Shown in pieces: positions 26,979 through 35,010 of a DNA stretch of 35,010 nucleotides. A program made the position numbers and the translations under genes. The stretch is taken from the NCBI GenBank assembly GCA_002899765.1, contig PPDH01000033.1:35089-70098 (forward strand). The letters are read 5' to 3'. Positions within the stretch are counted from its first letter, which is position 1; every line of letters begins with the position of its first letter. Origin of the DNA: Sulfurimonas sp. (GTDB lineage Bacteria; Campylobacterota; Campylobacteria; Campylobacterales; Sulfurimonadaceae). The notes under the pieces are model-generated. The model did not search any database and was not told where the DNA came from. It saw nothing but the letters and a program-made list of their open reading frames with translations.

Positions 26979-28175
26979 TTATTTAGAGTGTTCAACGATG
27001 TGTTTCGCAGCTGCGTATCCGCTTGCCCATGCAAAGGCGAAGTTGTATCCGCCTCTTTTACCTACTACATCTAAAACCTCTCCGCAGAAGTAGAGATTTT
27101 TCTGTTTTAGCGATTCAAAAGTTTTTGGGTTTATCTCAGTTGTATCTACTCCGCCGCCTGCAACTTCTGCATGTCTAAAGCCGTGAGTGTCGCTCACTTC
27201 AAAACGCCAGTTTAAAAGTTGGTTTGCTATTTTTTTGGCAACTTTTATGTTTATCTCATCTGCACATGTAGAAGCTGAAATGTTTAGCTCATCTAAAAGA
27301 GCTTGAGCTATTTTTAGCGGAATCAGTCCGCTTAAGATATCTAAAATAGTAAAATGAGGCATATTTGACGCTACTTTGCTTATATTAGCGGAGAGCATTT
27401 GGGCGTTAAAATTTGGAAGCAGATTTATAGAGATGCCTACATGTGAATGTTCCATCAAAGCTACACTTGCACTTTGAGAGATATCCAAAATCGCAAAACC
27501 TGAAACACCGTAATCGGTAAAAAGTATATCACCCTTACATGTAAGCTCTTTTTTGTTGTTTATAAGCAGTGTTGCTTCACCATCTATTTTAGCTCCGCTC
27601 ATCTTTTTTACCGCTTTAGAGTCAAGATGAAGCTGAACGAGTGAAGGGTAGGTGGGGATTATATTATGCCCGACCTCTTTTGCAAATTCCTGCCCGTCAC
27701 TGTTTCCGCCTAGATGTGAAGCCGCCTCTGAGCCTGTTGCCACAACAACCGAGTCATACTTATTTAGCAAGTTCTTTATATCAGTTATTTTTGTGTCGGT
27801 GTGAAAATTAACGCCTAGATTTTTGGTATAGCTAATCAATAAAGATGCAACACTTTTTGCTTCGTTGCTTAGCGGATAAACCCGTCCGTCATCCTTAGCA
27901 TCAAGTAAAAGTCCAATGCTGTTACAAAATTTCTCAAACGCATCAAATCCAAACTCTTTGAGCGCAAAATCTACAAAACACGGATTCTGTGAAAAGTAAT
28001 CGTTTGAGCTTAAGTTTTTGTTTGTAATGTTACAACGGCCGTTTCCAGAAACCAAAATCTTTTTTGCACATTTTGAGTTTTGTTCATACATGTCTACATG
28101 TATGCCGCTTTTTGCACAAAAGATAGCGCATAAAAGTCCGCTCGCCCCGCCGCCGATAATTGCTGTTTTTTTCAT
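26979..28175 (-). CDS. BaiN/HI0933-like FAD-dependent oxidoreductase
   Basis: Flavoprotein of the HI0933/BaiN family. The FAD-binding Rossmann motif is at the N-terminus (AIIGGGASGLLCAIFCAKSG, residues 5-24), followed by KILVSGNGRCNITN, the family signature. A late FAD motif is at the C-terminus (LYFCGEVLDVVGKRGGYNFAFAW quoted as CGEVLDVVGKRGGYN and FAFAWASG), and AGGGVDTTEINPKT lies before it. 398 residues, usual length. The substrate is not known; bile-acid chemistry of BaiN should not be assumed. It starts one base after the mutS2 stop, with no good ribosome site, so it is probably translated by coupling at the end of the dapC-mutS2 operon. Confidence 0.9.
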   Translation of the reverse strand: MKKTAIIGGGASGLLCAIFCAKSGIHVDMYEQNSKCAKKILVSGNGRCNITNKNLSSNDYFSQNPCFVDFALKEFGFDAFEKFCNSIGLLLDAKDDGRVYPLSNEAKSVASLLISYTKNLGVNFHTDTKITDIKNLLNKYDSVVVATGSEAASHLGGNSDGQEFAKEVGHNIIPTYPSLVQLHLDSKAVKKMSGAKIDGEATLLINNKKELTCKGDILFTDYGVSGFAILDISQSASVALMEHSHVGISINLLPNFNAQMLSANISKVASNMPHFTILDILSGLIPLKIAQALLDELNISASTCADEINIKVAKKIANQLLNWRFEVSDTHGFRHAEVAGGGVDTTEINPKTFESLKQKNLYFCGEVLDVVGKRGGYNFAFAWASGYAAAKHIVEHSK

Positions 28176-28176
28176 T

Positions 28177-30396
28177 TTAAAGCGTTACGAGTTTAGCGCC
28201 GAATCCGCCTAAATGCTGCGGTGCGTCTTCAAATTTTTTTACTTTTGGATGAGCTTTTAAGAACTCTTTAACGGCGTAAGAGAGTTTGCCAGTTCCGATG
28301 CCGTGATAGACTATAACCTCGTCCCAACCGTTGATGAGTGCGTCGGAGATAAATTTATCCAGCACTTCGGTTGCTTCTTCGGCTCTCATGCCATGGAGGT
28401 CACACTTGAGTCCTGCTCTTCTTTGGACATTTACTTTTACGTCTGTAGTCGGTTTTTGTTTTATGATTTGCGTATGTTTGAGTTGCGATGTTTTGACTCT
28501 TACACGCATACCGTCGACTTCTACAATCGCTTCGTTTTTGTCTTTCATGGCAATGATGACGCCTTTTTTGCTGTGATATTTTACATTCTCACCCACTTTG
28601 AACTCTACATGTTGATTTACTTTCTCTTTTTTCTCAGGCGGGAGTTTTTTGTTTGCTTCGTTCATGGCTCTGTGGATAGCTTTCATATCTCCTGCACGGG
28701 CTGCATTTTTTGCTTCATCTATAGCAATTTTATAACTCTCTTTAAGCGCATTTTTCTCACGTTGAAGCTCCTCAAAAATCTGAATTCTCTCCTCTTTCAA
28801 ATCGCGCTCTTTTACTTCTAGCTCTTGTAATTTTTCGTCAACTTTTTTGTGTTTTTGCTTAAGTTCTCGTTCTAGCTGTGAGCCTCTCTCTATGAGAAGA
28901 TTAAGTTTTTCGCTGTTGTCGCCGTATAGAATTTTTGCTTCTTGGACGATTTTGTTGGAGATTCCGTATCTGCTTGCAGTCTCAAAAGCGTAACTTTTTC
29001 CGATGATTCCGTGCATAAACTCATAAGTGGGCATGCGGTTTTGCTCATCATAAATAGCCGCCATCAGCTCAACGTCGTCGCGATCTGCCATCAAAGCTGC
29101 AAGGCGTTTGTGATGAGTTGTAACGACAATTTTATGTCCTTTTAGTATCAATTCGTCAAGTATCACTTTAAAAAGTGCCGCCGCCTCGTCGCTGTCGGTT
29201 CCGAGTTCTATCTCATCCACTCCGACAAGCGCATCTTTGTGCTCAAATATTTTTGAGAACTCCTGCATACGTCCTGCAAAGGTAGAGATGTCGTTTTTAA
29301 CATTTTGAGGATCGTCGATAATCGCAAGTACCTGTTTAAAATTTCCTATATGCGATTTGTGTTCATTTAGCTTCATGGGGATGATATATTTTGCCATAAA
29401 TGCCGCACTTAAAATCGACTTTAAAAGCATTGTTTTTCCGCCGGCATTTACACCCGTAATCATTAAAATATTTTTAGAGAAGTCTACATGTATAGGTTTT
29501 GCATGGTGCAGCGCAGGGTGGATAAAGCCCTCAAGTATGATTTTGGCGTCTTTTTTTGATTTGATAAGCTGAAGGTCTCTGCTTTTTGCAAAAAGTACCC
29601 TTGCTTGATAGTTGTCAAATTTTGTAAACTCTTTGTCGGCAAAGTTTATAAAAGGCAGAAGCTCTGCAAACTTAGAAGAAAACTCTTTTGCGTAGGTGTA
29701 AAAAATCGCCTCACGCTCTTCGTTTATATAGCGAATCTGCTCTTTAGTTTTTAAGATGATATCGGGCGAGACATAAAAGCCGCCGCTGCTGCTTCTGCCT
29801 ATCATTGCGCCTTTTAGGACATGATTGAATCCGCCGCGAACCAAAAGACACTCTTCATCGTTTACTAGATGCACTTGAGTGTCAATGAGATAGGGCGAGA
29901 TTTTTTGAGAGGAAGTGAGCCTTTTTAGTGAAGAGCTTATGTTCGCTTTATGCTCTTTTATCCTCGCACTTAAACCAAAAAGAGTCTCATCAAGGTTTTC
30001 ATCAAACTTACCATCATGCGTAAAGTACTTCTCAACCTCAAGAAATTTCTCTTCAATAACAAACTTCTCCATCCATTCGCCGATGATTCCTTCAAGATTT
30101 TTGTTTTTAAAATAGCGAAAGTAGCGCACGACTTTTATGATTTCAAAAATCTGCTCAAAGGGCAGTACACCCTGTTTTTTGAGATGAAGTTTACTGTTTG
30201 TAAAGTCTGCGACTTTTGGAGGCGCTTTAAATTCTATGGCATCAAGAGCTTTGATATAGCGGTAGTGAAGCTCTTGATCTCCTTCTATATAAAGGGAATT
30301 TTCACGAGAAAAAAATTGCTTGAATAGAGCTATATGGTCACTTAAATCGAGCTGATTGATGAGTGTATCAATCCTTTGGTTGTTATCTACTCGCAT
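28177..30396 (-). CDS. mutS2: MutS2 endonuclease/ATPase with Smr domain
   Basis: MutS-related protein that limits homologous recombination and may rescue collided ribosomes. 739 residues: MutS core with Walker A GVNAGGKT (315-322), the Walker B segment VGVDEIELGTDSDEAAALF, the conserved TTHHKRLAAL, a long coiled coil (about 490-590), a KOW-like stretch (KVGENVKYHSKKGVIIAM) and the C-terminal Smr nuclease domain (CDLHGMRAEEA and VYHGIGTGKLS). ATG 30396 lies inside the end of the preceding gene (ten-base overlap); BaiN-like gene follows one base after the stop. Confidence 0.93.
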   Translation of the reverse strand: MRVDNNQRIDTLINQLDLSDHIALFKQFFSRENSLYIEGDQELHYRYIKALDAIEFKAPPKVADFTNSKLHLKKQGVLPFEQIFEIIKVVRYFRYFKNKNLEGIIGEWMEKFVIEEKFLEVEKYFTHDGKFDENLDETLFGLSARIKEHKANISSSLKRLTSSQKISPYLIDTQVHLVNDEECLLVRGGFNHVLKGAMIGRSSSGGFYVSPDIILKTKEQIRYINEEREAIFYTYAKEFSSKFAELLPFINFADKEFTKFDNYQARVLFAKSRDLQLIKSKKDAKIILEGFIHPALHHAKPIHVDFSKNILMITGVNAGGKTMLLKSILSAAFMAKYIIPMKLNEHKSHIGNFKQVLAIIDDPQNVKNDISTFAGRMQEFSKIFEHKDALVGVDEIELGTDSDEAAALFKVILDELILKGHKIVVTTHHKRLAALMADRDDVELMAAIYDEQNRMPTYEFMHGIIGKSYAFETASRYGISNKIVQEAKILYGDNSEKLNLLIERGSQLERELKQKHKKVDEKLQELEVKERDLKEERIQIFEELQREKNALKESYKIAIDEAKNAARAGDMKAIHRAMNEANKKLPPEKKEKVNQHVEFKVGENVKYHSKKGVIIAMKDKNEAIVEVDGMRVRVKTSQLKHTQIIKQKPTTDVKVNVQRRAGLKCDLHGMRAEEATEVLDKFISDALINGWDEVIVYHGIGTGKLSYAVKEFLKAHPKVKKFEDAPQHLGGFGAKLVTL

Positions 30397-30716
30397 TTAG
30401 ATGCACTAATCATCTGAGCACGGTTTGGAGTATTCTCCTTGCCTATGAAAGTGTACGTACCGATGCTTAGGGTAAAGTTTTCTTTGTTTACCCGAGTGCC
30501 GTCGCAAATAATAGTTTTGTTTTGGTTAAATTTTAAAACAGCGTCTAACATCTTTTGAGTTTTTGCATCGTTGTATTTGTTAAAAGCTATTGCAAATAAA
30601 ACTATAAAAAGAACAACTCCCGTTACTACTGTTTTTTGAGAACGTGTTAATTCAGTAAAGTAGTGCATTGCTAAAAAGAAAAGTCCTACTACTACGAGTC
30701 CGGCTATGTATGCCAC
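30387..30716 (-). CDS. Small two-pass membrane protein, unknown function
   Basis: I do not recognise this 109-residue protein. Two hydrophobic segments (AYIAGLVVVGLFFLAMHYF, 2-20; TVVTGVVLFIVLFAIAF, 29-45) are followed by a soluble C-terminal part of about 60 residues with two Cys (71 and 108) and KENFTLSIGTYTFIGKEN. It starts at GTG 30716, sharing one base with the murC stop (TAGTG), and overlaps the mutS2 start by ten bases, so its translation is tightly coupled to both. Its place inside a cell-wall/repair operon suggests co-expression only. Confidence 0.75.
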   Translation of the reverse strand: MAYIAGLVVVGLFFLAMHYFTELTRSQKTVVTGVVLFIVLFAIAFNKYNDAKTQKMLDAVLKFNQNKTIICDGTRVNKENFTLSIGTYTFIGKENTPNRAQMISASKCE

Positions 30717-32029
30717 TATGCAGTTCCCCTTATTTGGTATGTTAAATCGCCGGCGCCAAAGCCAATGATAAGACCTTTATCGAGAGTTTTTAGCACCTCT
30801 TTGTCTTTCATGATTGTGATAGTGTTGTTTGCTCTTATGACGTTGTCCGCCATAATGAGGTTGTATCTTTTAAACTTCTCGGCAAAATCAATCTCTCTGC
30901 TTGCCTCACCAGCCGACCAAACAGGCAGGATAATAAGCTCCTCAGCACCCTCAAAACACTTTATAAACTCTTCGAGATTATCTATGGTACGAGAGTATTT
31001 ATGCGGTTGCCAGATGGCTGTAATCTTCTCAAAACCTTTTAGCTGCGCATACTCTTTGACCGATTCAAATGTAGCTCTTATCTCAGTCGGGTGGTGACCG
31101 TAGTCATCTATAATAACGCTTCCCTTTTGAGAACCCACTATGTCAAAGCGCTTTTTGATGCCTTTAAATGTAAGTATTTTCTCTCTAATTGTCTCAATAT
31201 CCATCGACTCATAAGCCGCCAAAATTGCCAAAGAGGCATCAAGAGCGATATGTTTTCCAAATCCCCAAACATCAAAACTGCCAAAATCTTTTAATTTAAA
31301 TCTAGTATGCGGTTCATCGTCAATAAGAACAAATTGAATGTCTGTTATGTCAAGGCTTGGATAGAGCCATTCTGCGTCTATCTCGCCCACAAGCTTGCTC
31401 AAAAACGGGTCTTCTGCATTTAAAACGCGGCAAGGTGCAGATTTTATAAAAGTTTTGTAGGAGTCGTAAAAGAGTTCATAGTTATAGTCGTAGTACTCCA
31501 TATGTTCGGGTTCTGCATTGATAACGATTGCGCAGTGCGGATTTGAGTTGATAAAACTTCCGTCACTCTCATCTGCTTCAAAGAGCATAATATCGCTTTG
31601 CGGGTTGTATCTTACGTTTGAGCCAAAGGCTTTTGACTCTGCACCTATGATTGCCGAACCTTCCATGATGGCGGTCAAAATTGCCGTTGTCGTGCTTTTG
31701 CCATGTGCGCCTGCAACTGAGTAGACTTTTGAAGTATTGAGTATTTGAAGGAGCGCTTCACGGCGTGCAAGAACCTCAATGCCTCTTGCTTTTGCTTCGA
31801 CTATCTCCGGATTATCAGGACGTATTATTGCGGAGTGAACGACTAAGTCCTGATTTGTGATTGCAGAAGCGTCATGTGGAACCGTAACTGTTATGCCAAG
31901 TTTGCGAAGTTTTTGCGTAATTGCCGTGTCGGCTATATCCGAACCACTTATTTCGTGCCCTTGATAGCGCATGTATTGTGCCAAACCTGATATTCCGATT
32001 CCGCCGATTCCGATAAAGTGGATTTTCAT
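30716..32029 (-). CDS. murC: UDP-N-acetylmuramate-L-alanine ligase
   Basis: Adds L-alanine to UDP-MurNAc, the first amino-acid step of peptidoglycan precursor synthesis. N-terminal nucleotide motif HFIGIGGIGISGLAQYM (4-20), ATP loop VAGAHGKSTTTA (about 108-119), Mur ligase centre FEADESDGSF and NAEPEHMEYYD, and the later DDYGHHPTEIRAT and WQPHKYSRT. 437 residues from ATG 32029, which has GGAG seven bases upstream; an upstream ATG at 32044 is in frame but lies inside the previous gene and has no ribosome site. Fourth-from-end operon with dapC upstream and mutS2 downstream: DAP and MurNAc-peptide supply are combined. Confidence 0.95.
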   Translation of the reverse strand: MKIHFIGIGGIGISGLAQYMRYQGHEISGSDIADTAITQKLRKLGITVTVPHDASAITNQDLVVHSAIIRPDNPEIVEAKARGIEVLARREALLQILNTSKVYSVAGAHGKSTTTAILTAIMEGSAIIGAESKAFGSNVRYNPQSDIMLFEADESDGSFINSNPHCAIVINAEPEHMEYYDYNYELFYDSYKTFIKSAPCRVLNAEDPFLSKLVGEIDAEWLYPSLDITDIQFVLIDDEPHTRFKLKDFGSFDVWGFGKHIALDASLAILAAYESMDIETIREKILTFKGIKKRFDIVGSQKGSVIIDDYGHHPTEIRATFESVKEYAQLKGFEKITAIWQPHKYSRTIDNLEEFIKCFEGAEELIILPVWSAGEASREIDFAEKFKRYNLIMADNVIRANNTITIMKDKEVLKTLDKGLIIGFGAGDLTYQIRGTA

Positions 32030-32033
32030 TGCC

Positions 32034-32537
32034 TTACTCCGCATCTATTTTAGAGCTGTCTAGCAATTTTTGTGCCTTATTGTTAAAGCAGCTTATATAA
32101 AATGTTCCCGCCTCTTGCGTAGCATCTATATCTGCTATATTTGAGATAAAATCATCAAAAGATAGCTCTTCTTTAGAAGCAATCCAGTGAAATTTAAGAG
32201 CCGCTGAGAATTTTTTGTCGTTGCTAAGACCGCTGAGAACTTCAAAAAGTGCGCTTGCATCATGTAGTTTTCCAGCATCGTAGTGCTCGATAGCATACTC
32301 ATATAAAGCTCTTAGGGTAGCGAAATCCTGAACTTCGTTCATGTCCATGACTCTGTGGGCTTCAAGTGTGTCGGTTAGTCTCTCTAGTGCCAAATCCAGA
32401 ATGTTCATATAAAAACTTTGGAGCGTCTTTTCATCAAAAGTGTCATGCGCGCGTCCTTCAAGCATATATAATGAGGCTATATCAGAGTTTTGCTGTGCTT
32501 GAAGCACCTCTGCCTTTAGTTTTTCTGCTTCACTCAT
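32034..32537 (-). CDS. Hypothetical helical protein between dapC and murC
   Basis: Not recognised. 167 residues from ATG 32537, all-helical in look (SEAEKLKAEVLQAQQNSDIA; LRALYEYAIEHYDAGKLHDA, SALFEVLSGLSNDKKFSAAL), with a TPR/Sel1-like flavour in the middle (YEYAIEHYDAGKLHDASALFEVL in parts). No signal or membrane segment, so cytoplasmic. ATG overlaps the dapC TGA (ATGA) and has AGGAG eight bases upstream; a GTG at 32546 is also in frame. It ends four bases before murC. A chaperone-like or scaffold role is possible but unsupported. Confidence 0.8.
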   Translation of the reverse strand: MSEAEKLKAEVLQAQQNSDIASLYMLEGRAHDTFDEKTLQSFYMNILDLALERLTDTLEAHRVMDMNEVQDFATLRALYEYAIEHYDAGKLHDASALFEVLSGLSNDKKFSAALKFHWIASKEELSFDDFISNIADIDATQEAGTFYISCFNNKAQKLLDSSKIDAE

Positions 32538-33670
32538 GATAAACACTCCTTAATTCTCTCTAATGCAATTTTGGTTTTTTTCGGCTCTTCAACAAGCGCA
32601 ATTCTAATAAAATCTTTTCCGGGATTAACACCGTCTTCATCCTCTCTTGCCAAATACTCTCCCGGAAGGACTTTTACATTATATTTTTCATACAGTTTTT
32701 TTGTAAATTCTAGCGGGTTAGGTACTTTTAGCCAGACATAAAATGTCGCTTCAGGAATTTCTACTCCCAAAACCTCGCGTGCGATTTCAAAGTTTTGTTT
32801 GTAAATAGCTCTTGCAGATGCTACATGTTCTTCATCCCTCCAAGCCGCTGCAGCAGCACTTTGAAGCGGAAGAGGGGAAGCACAGCCGATGTAGGTTCTG
32901 TAGTTTATGTACTCTTTTAAAATCTCTTCATCACCTGCGATAAAGCCTGAGCGAAGCCCCGGAGCGGATGAGCGTTTTGAGATGGAGTTGATAACTAAGA
33001 TATTTTTAAATGCGTTGTTTCCTACATGCAAGGAAGCTTCAAGAAGCGAAGTGATGGGCTTATCTGTGTAAATTTCGCTGTAACACTCATCGTTTAAGAG
33101 CACGAAATCGTGTTTTAGAGCCAGCTTTACCCATTCGCCTAGTTCATCAAGAGTAAGCGTGGATGTAGTCGGATTGTTTGGAAAGTTTAAAATAACAAGA
33201 TGACATGCAGATAATTTCTCTTCATCAATTAGAGGTTTAAAGCCGTTCTCCTCACTAAGATTGAGATAAATCGTTTTCGCTCTTGAAGCGATAGCCGCTC
33301 CCTCGTAAATCTGATAAAAAGGGTTTGTAAAAGCGATAGTCGGCTCTTTTTTGTCAAAAAGAAGAAACTGGGGAAAGTTAAAAAGAACCTCTCTTGTTCC
33401 AAAAGTAGGGATAATCTGCTCGTTGGTGAGTTCTACGCTAAATCTTTTTTCAACAAAGATTCTTTGTGCCTCTCTTAAGCTCTCTTCCCCTGCAGTTTTA
33501 GGGTATCTTCTAAGAAGAGAAGCGTTGTTGCAGAGTGCTTTTTGTATGAAACTTGGAGTTTCAAATTGTGGCTCACCGATGGTTAGAGCGTAGGGTTCAT
33601 GCTCTTTAGCGGGTTGTATGTCTTGGAGTAAATTGTTTAGTTTTTCAAATGGATATGGTTCAAAATTCAT
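32534..33670 (-). CDS. dapC: Succinyldiaminopimelate-type aminotransferase (DapC-like)
   Basis: PLP class I/II aminotransferase, likely making N-succinyl-LL-diaminopimelate for lysine and peptidoglycan. The start at ATG 33670 gives MNFEPYPFEKLNNLLQDI, the usual DapC beginning in this group; in-frame starts further up to 33727 have no homology-like sequence. PLP residues: Lys232 in SISKRSSAPGLRSGF, Asn166 (NFPNNPTTS), Asp194 and Tyr197 (LNDECYSEIY); Arg near the C-terminus (FIRIAL) for the carboxylate. 378 residues. First gene of a string with murC. The ribosome site is weak (AAAGG about 14 bases ahead). Other aminotransferase substrates cannot be ruled out. Confidence 0.88.
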   Translation of the reverse strand: MNFEPYPFEKLNNLLQDIQPAKEHEPYALTIGEPQFETPSFIQKALCNNASLLRRYPKTAGEESLREAQRIFVEKRFSVELTNEQIIPTFGTREVLFNFPQFLLFDKKEPTIAFTNPFYQIYEGAAIASRAKTIYLNLSEENGFKPLIDEEKLSACHLVILNFPNNPTTSTLTLDELGEWVKLALKHDFVLLNDECYSEIYTDKPITSLLEASLHVGNNAFKNILVINSISKRSSAPGLRSGFIAGDEEILKEYINYRTYIGCASPLPLQSAAAAAWRDEEHVASARAIYKQNFEIAREVLGVEIPEATFYVWLKVPNPLEFTKKLYEKYNVKVLPGEYLAREDEDGVNPGKDFIRIALVEEPKKTKIALERIKECLS

Positions 33671-33926
33671 CGTTTTTAGTGCCTTTAAATAGTAGGCGCA
33701 ATTATATCCAAAATCCATAAAGAGCAAATTAAGGAGTTTGAAACTTGCCCTATTTATTGAGCGAAGAGCTTGGTATAGTTTTGTTGTTGTGAAACTTTTT
33801 GTAACAATAAGATTTATAGTTATGTGAATATTTGAAAAATGGATAGATTGAAGTTTCAGTTTTGTACAATGGCATTAAAAATAAATAAGTTTTTATTGAT
33901 AAATAGAATAACTAGGAGACAAAGAT

Positions 33927-34922
33927 TTGAAACAATTTTTTCAAAATATCTCCATTAAGTCTAAGATGATTTTCTTACTGGGGTTGAGCTCTTTAGTGGC
34001 TCTTTTGATCTCTTTTCTTGTTATGACTCTTTATCAAATAAATAAAGATATGCAGTGGAGTGTTGATGCGACGACAAATCTTGCGAGCGTAAGTGCTAAA
34101 AATATCGTAGCAGCTCTTACATTTTCAGACGAAAAGGCTGTAGAGTCCATTTTGATGCCGACTCTTGAAGATGACGATATCGTCTCTGTAAATGTGTATG
34201 ATACACAATCAAATCTCTTCATATCTTTGGGCAAAGAGTTTAAAAAAGATATACATGAAGTCAAACTTTTAGAAGTGAAAAAAGAGAGTGCAAGGATTGA
34301 TTTTGAGTTTATACAAATTATCTCTGTTGTCACTTTGGAAAATGAGACTATAGGATATCTTGAAATTATAAAAAGTACTTCAAGTATCAAAAAAAAGATT
34401 TTTGAACAGCTTCTCTTCTCACTTTTTGTTATAGCTTTGACGCTTGTTGTTGTTTTTTTTCTATCTATTTGGTTTGAGAAAATTTTCTCAAAACCTATAT
34501 ATCTACTTCTTAATGCGATTAAAAATATACGAAAAGAGGGTAATTACGGTATTTGCGTTATTTCAAATTCAAAAGATGAATTTAACGAACTCTATAAAGA
34601 GTTCAATAACATGATGTATGAAGTACAAAAAAGAGATACTGTTTTAAAGCAGAACAATTTAAGTCTTGAAAATCTAATCCACACAACTGCGAATGAGCTT
34701 GAGAAGACAAAAGAGAATCTAAAAGAGTTTACGGTTTTAGCACAGACAGATTCGCTTAGCGGCCTTGCAAACAGAAGGGTTGCTATGGATAAGTTCGAGC
34801 AGATGCTCAAAGATGCAAAACAGCTCAGCCACCATATAGGCGTTTTAATGGCGGATATAGATTATTTTAAAAGTGTAAACGATACATACGGGCATCAAGT
34901 GGGCGATGAGGTAATTAACTGA
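33927..34922 (+). CDS. CHASE8-HAMP diguanylate cyclase, truncated by the terminal repeat
   Basis: Membrane sensor and cyclase of c-di-GMP. TTG start after AGGAGA (33914-33919). Membrane segment 1 (about 13-36), a periplasmic CHASE8-type domain (about 45-150: TTNLASVSAKNIVAALTFSD, SVNVYDTQSNLFISLG), membrane segment 2 (162-184), HAMP linker (about 185-235), coiled coil, then GGDEF from about 270: QTDSLSGLANRRVAMDKFEQ and ADIDYFKSVNDTYGHQVGDEVI. The native sequence ends at 34915, inside this domain; the repeat adds only Asn and a TGA at 34920-34922. The GGDEF motif itself, due about 40 residues later, is absent, so the encoded 331-residue protein cannot be a cyclase. It is divergent from dapC, with 256 AT-rich bases between. 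Confidence 0.88.
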   Translation: MKQFFQNISIKSKMIFLLGLSSLVALLISFLVMTLYQINKDMQWSVDATTNLASVSAKNIVAALTFSDEKAVESILMPTLEDDDIVSVNVYDTQSNLFISLGKEFKKDIHEVKLLEVKKESARIDFEFIQIISVVTLENETIGYLEIIKSTSSIKKKIFEQLLFSLFVIALTLVVVFFLSIWFEKIFSKPIYLLLNAIKNIRKEGNYGICVISNSKDEFNELYKEFNNMMYEVQKRDTVLKQNNLSLENLIHTTANELEKTKENLKEFTVLAQTDSLSGLANRRVAMDKFEQMLKDAKQLSHHIGVLMADIDYFKSVNDTYGHQVGDEVIN

Positions 34923-35010
34923 GCTTTCGCACCTAATTTTAATCGATATGCTTTCTAAAACAACTGTAAGTAGGGCATAGTAATAAAATACTCCATGGTA
35001 CTTGACACTA
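34916..35010 (-). repeat. 95-bp inverted repeat, right copy
   Basis: Exact reverse complement of 2-96. It begins TAACTGAGCTTTCGCACC at the border and breaks the cyclase gene. Two unrelated genes being replaced at the same base of the same sequence is what two insertions of one mobile element would give. Confidence 0.85.

Noticed and set aside
28303-28821. 172-codon plus-strand open frame inside mutS2
   Set aside because: Antisense to conserved MutS2/Smr coding sequence; Phe/Cys-rich composition typical of a shadow frame.

Overview
The window looks like chromosomal DNA from a Campylobacterota (epsilonproteobacterial) species of the Sulfurimonas/Sulfuricurvum kind. This rests on the AT-rich composition, a Tat-exported NapG-type ferredoxin, a soluble TlpD-like chemoreceptor with a CZB zinc domain, small c-type cytochromes, a dapC-murC-mutS2 gene string and many second-messenger proteins. 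No database search was possible, so the assignment comes from recognising families. I see no rRNA, tRNA, CRISPR array or prophage.

Layout. Positions 1-865: end of a repeated element, then napG (minus). 1042-3120: a UvrD/PcrA-type helicase split by a stop. 3129-4673: a NIT-type diguanylate cyclase. 4929-7139: a cytochrome c lipoprotein with 11-residue repeats, a trpB with a nonsense codon (minus), and a small lipoprotein with a nonsense codon. 7144-11329: a NIT-PAS-PAS-GGDEF-EAL protein whose tail is cut off by a stop, and the soluble CZB chemoreceptor (both minus). 11620-14681: a dihaem cytochrome and a lemA / DUF3137 / EI24 membrane operon (minus). 14802-16139: dgt (plus). 16160-26845: a five-gene minus-strand operon. 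26979-33670: dapC - hypothetical - murC - small membrane protein - mutS2 - BaiN-like flavoprotein (minus). 33927-34915: a CHASE8-type diguanylate cyclase cut off inside its GGDEF domain.

Most interesting region (16160-26845). In transcription order it encodes: a TPR plus outer-membrane beta-barrel protein resembling Slam (DUF560) translocators; a FecR-domain protein ending in what looks like a TbpB-type barrel; a 956-residue secreted-looking beta-repeat protein; a CHASE2 class III adenylate cyclase; and a fusion of a class II cAMP-phosphodiesterase-like metallo-beta-lactamase with GAF and HD-GYP domains. My inference is a surface-display and sensing module joined to cAMP synthesis and to cAMP/c-di-GMP breakdown.

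Two further patterns stand out. First, five genes carry six in-frame TAA/TAG codons with good homology on both sides. Each sits where I would expect Glu, so all fit GAA/GAG to TAA/TAG by one G-to-T change. Second, the two ends carry the same 95 bp in inverted orientation, and both flanking genes (napG and the last cyclase) lose their natural sequence exactly at its border. This suggests the contig stops inside two copies of a mobile element, though an assembly artefact is possible.
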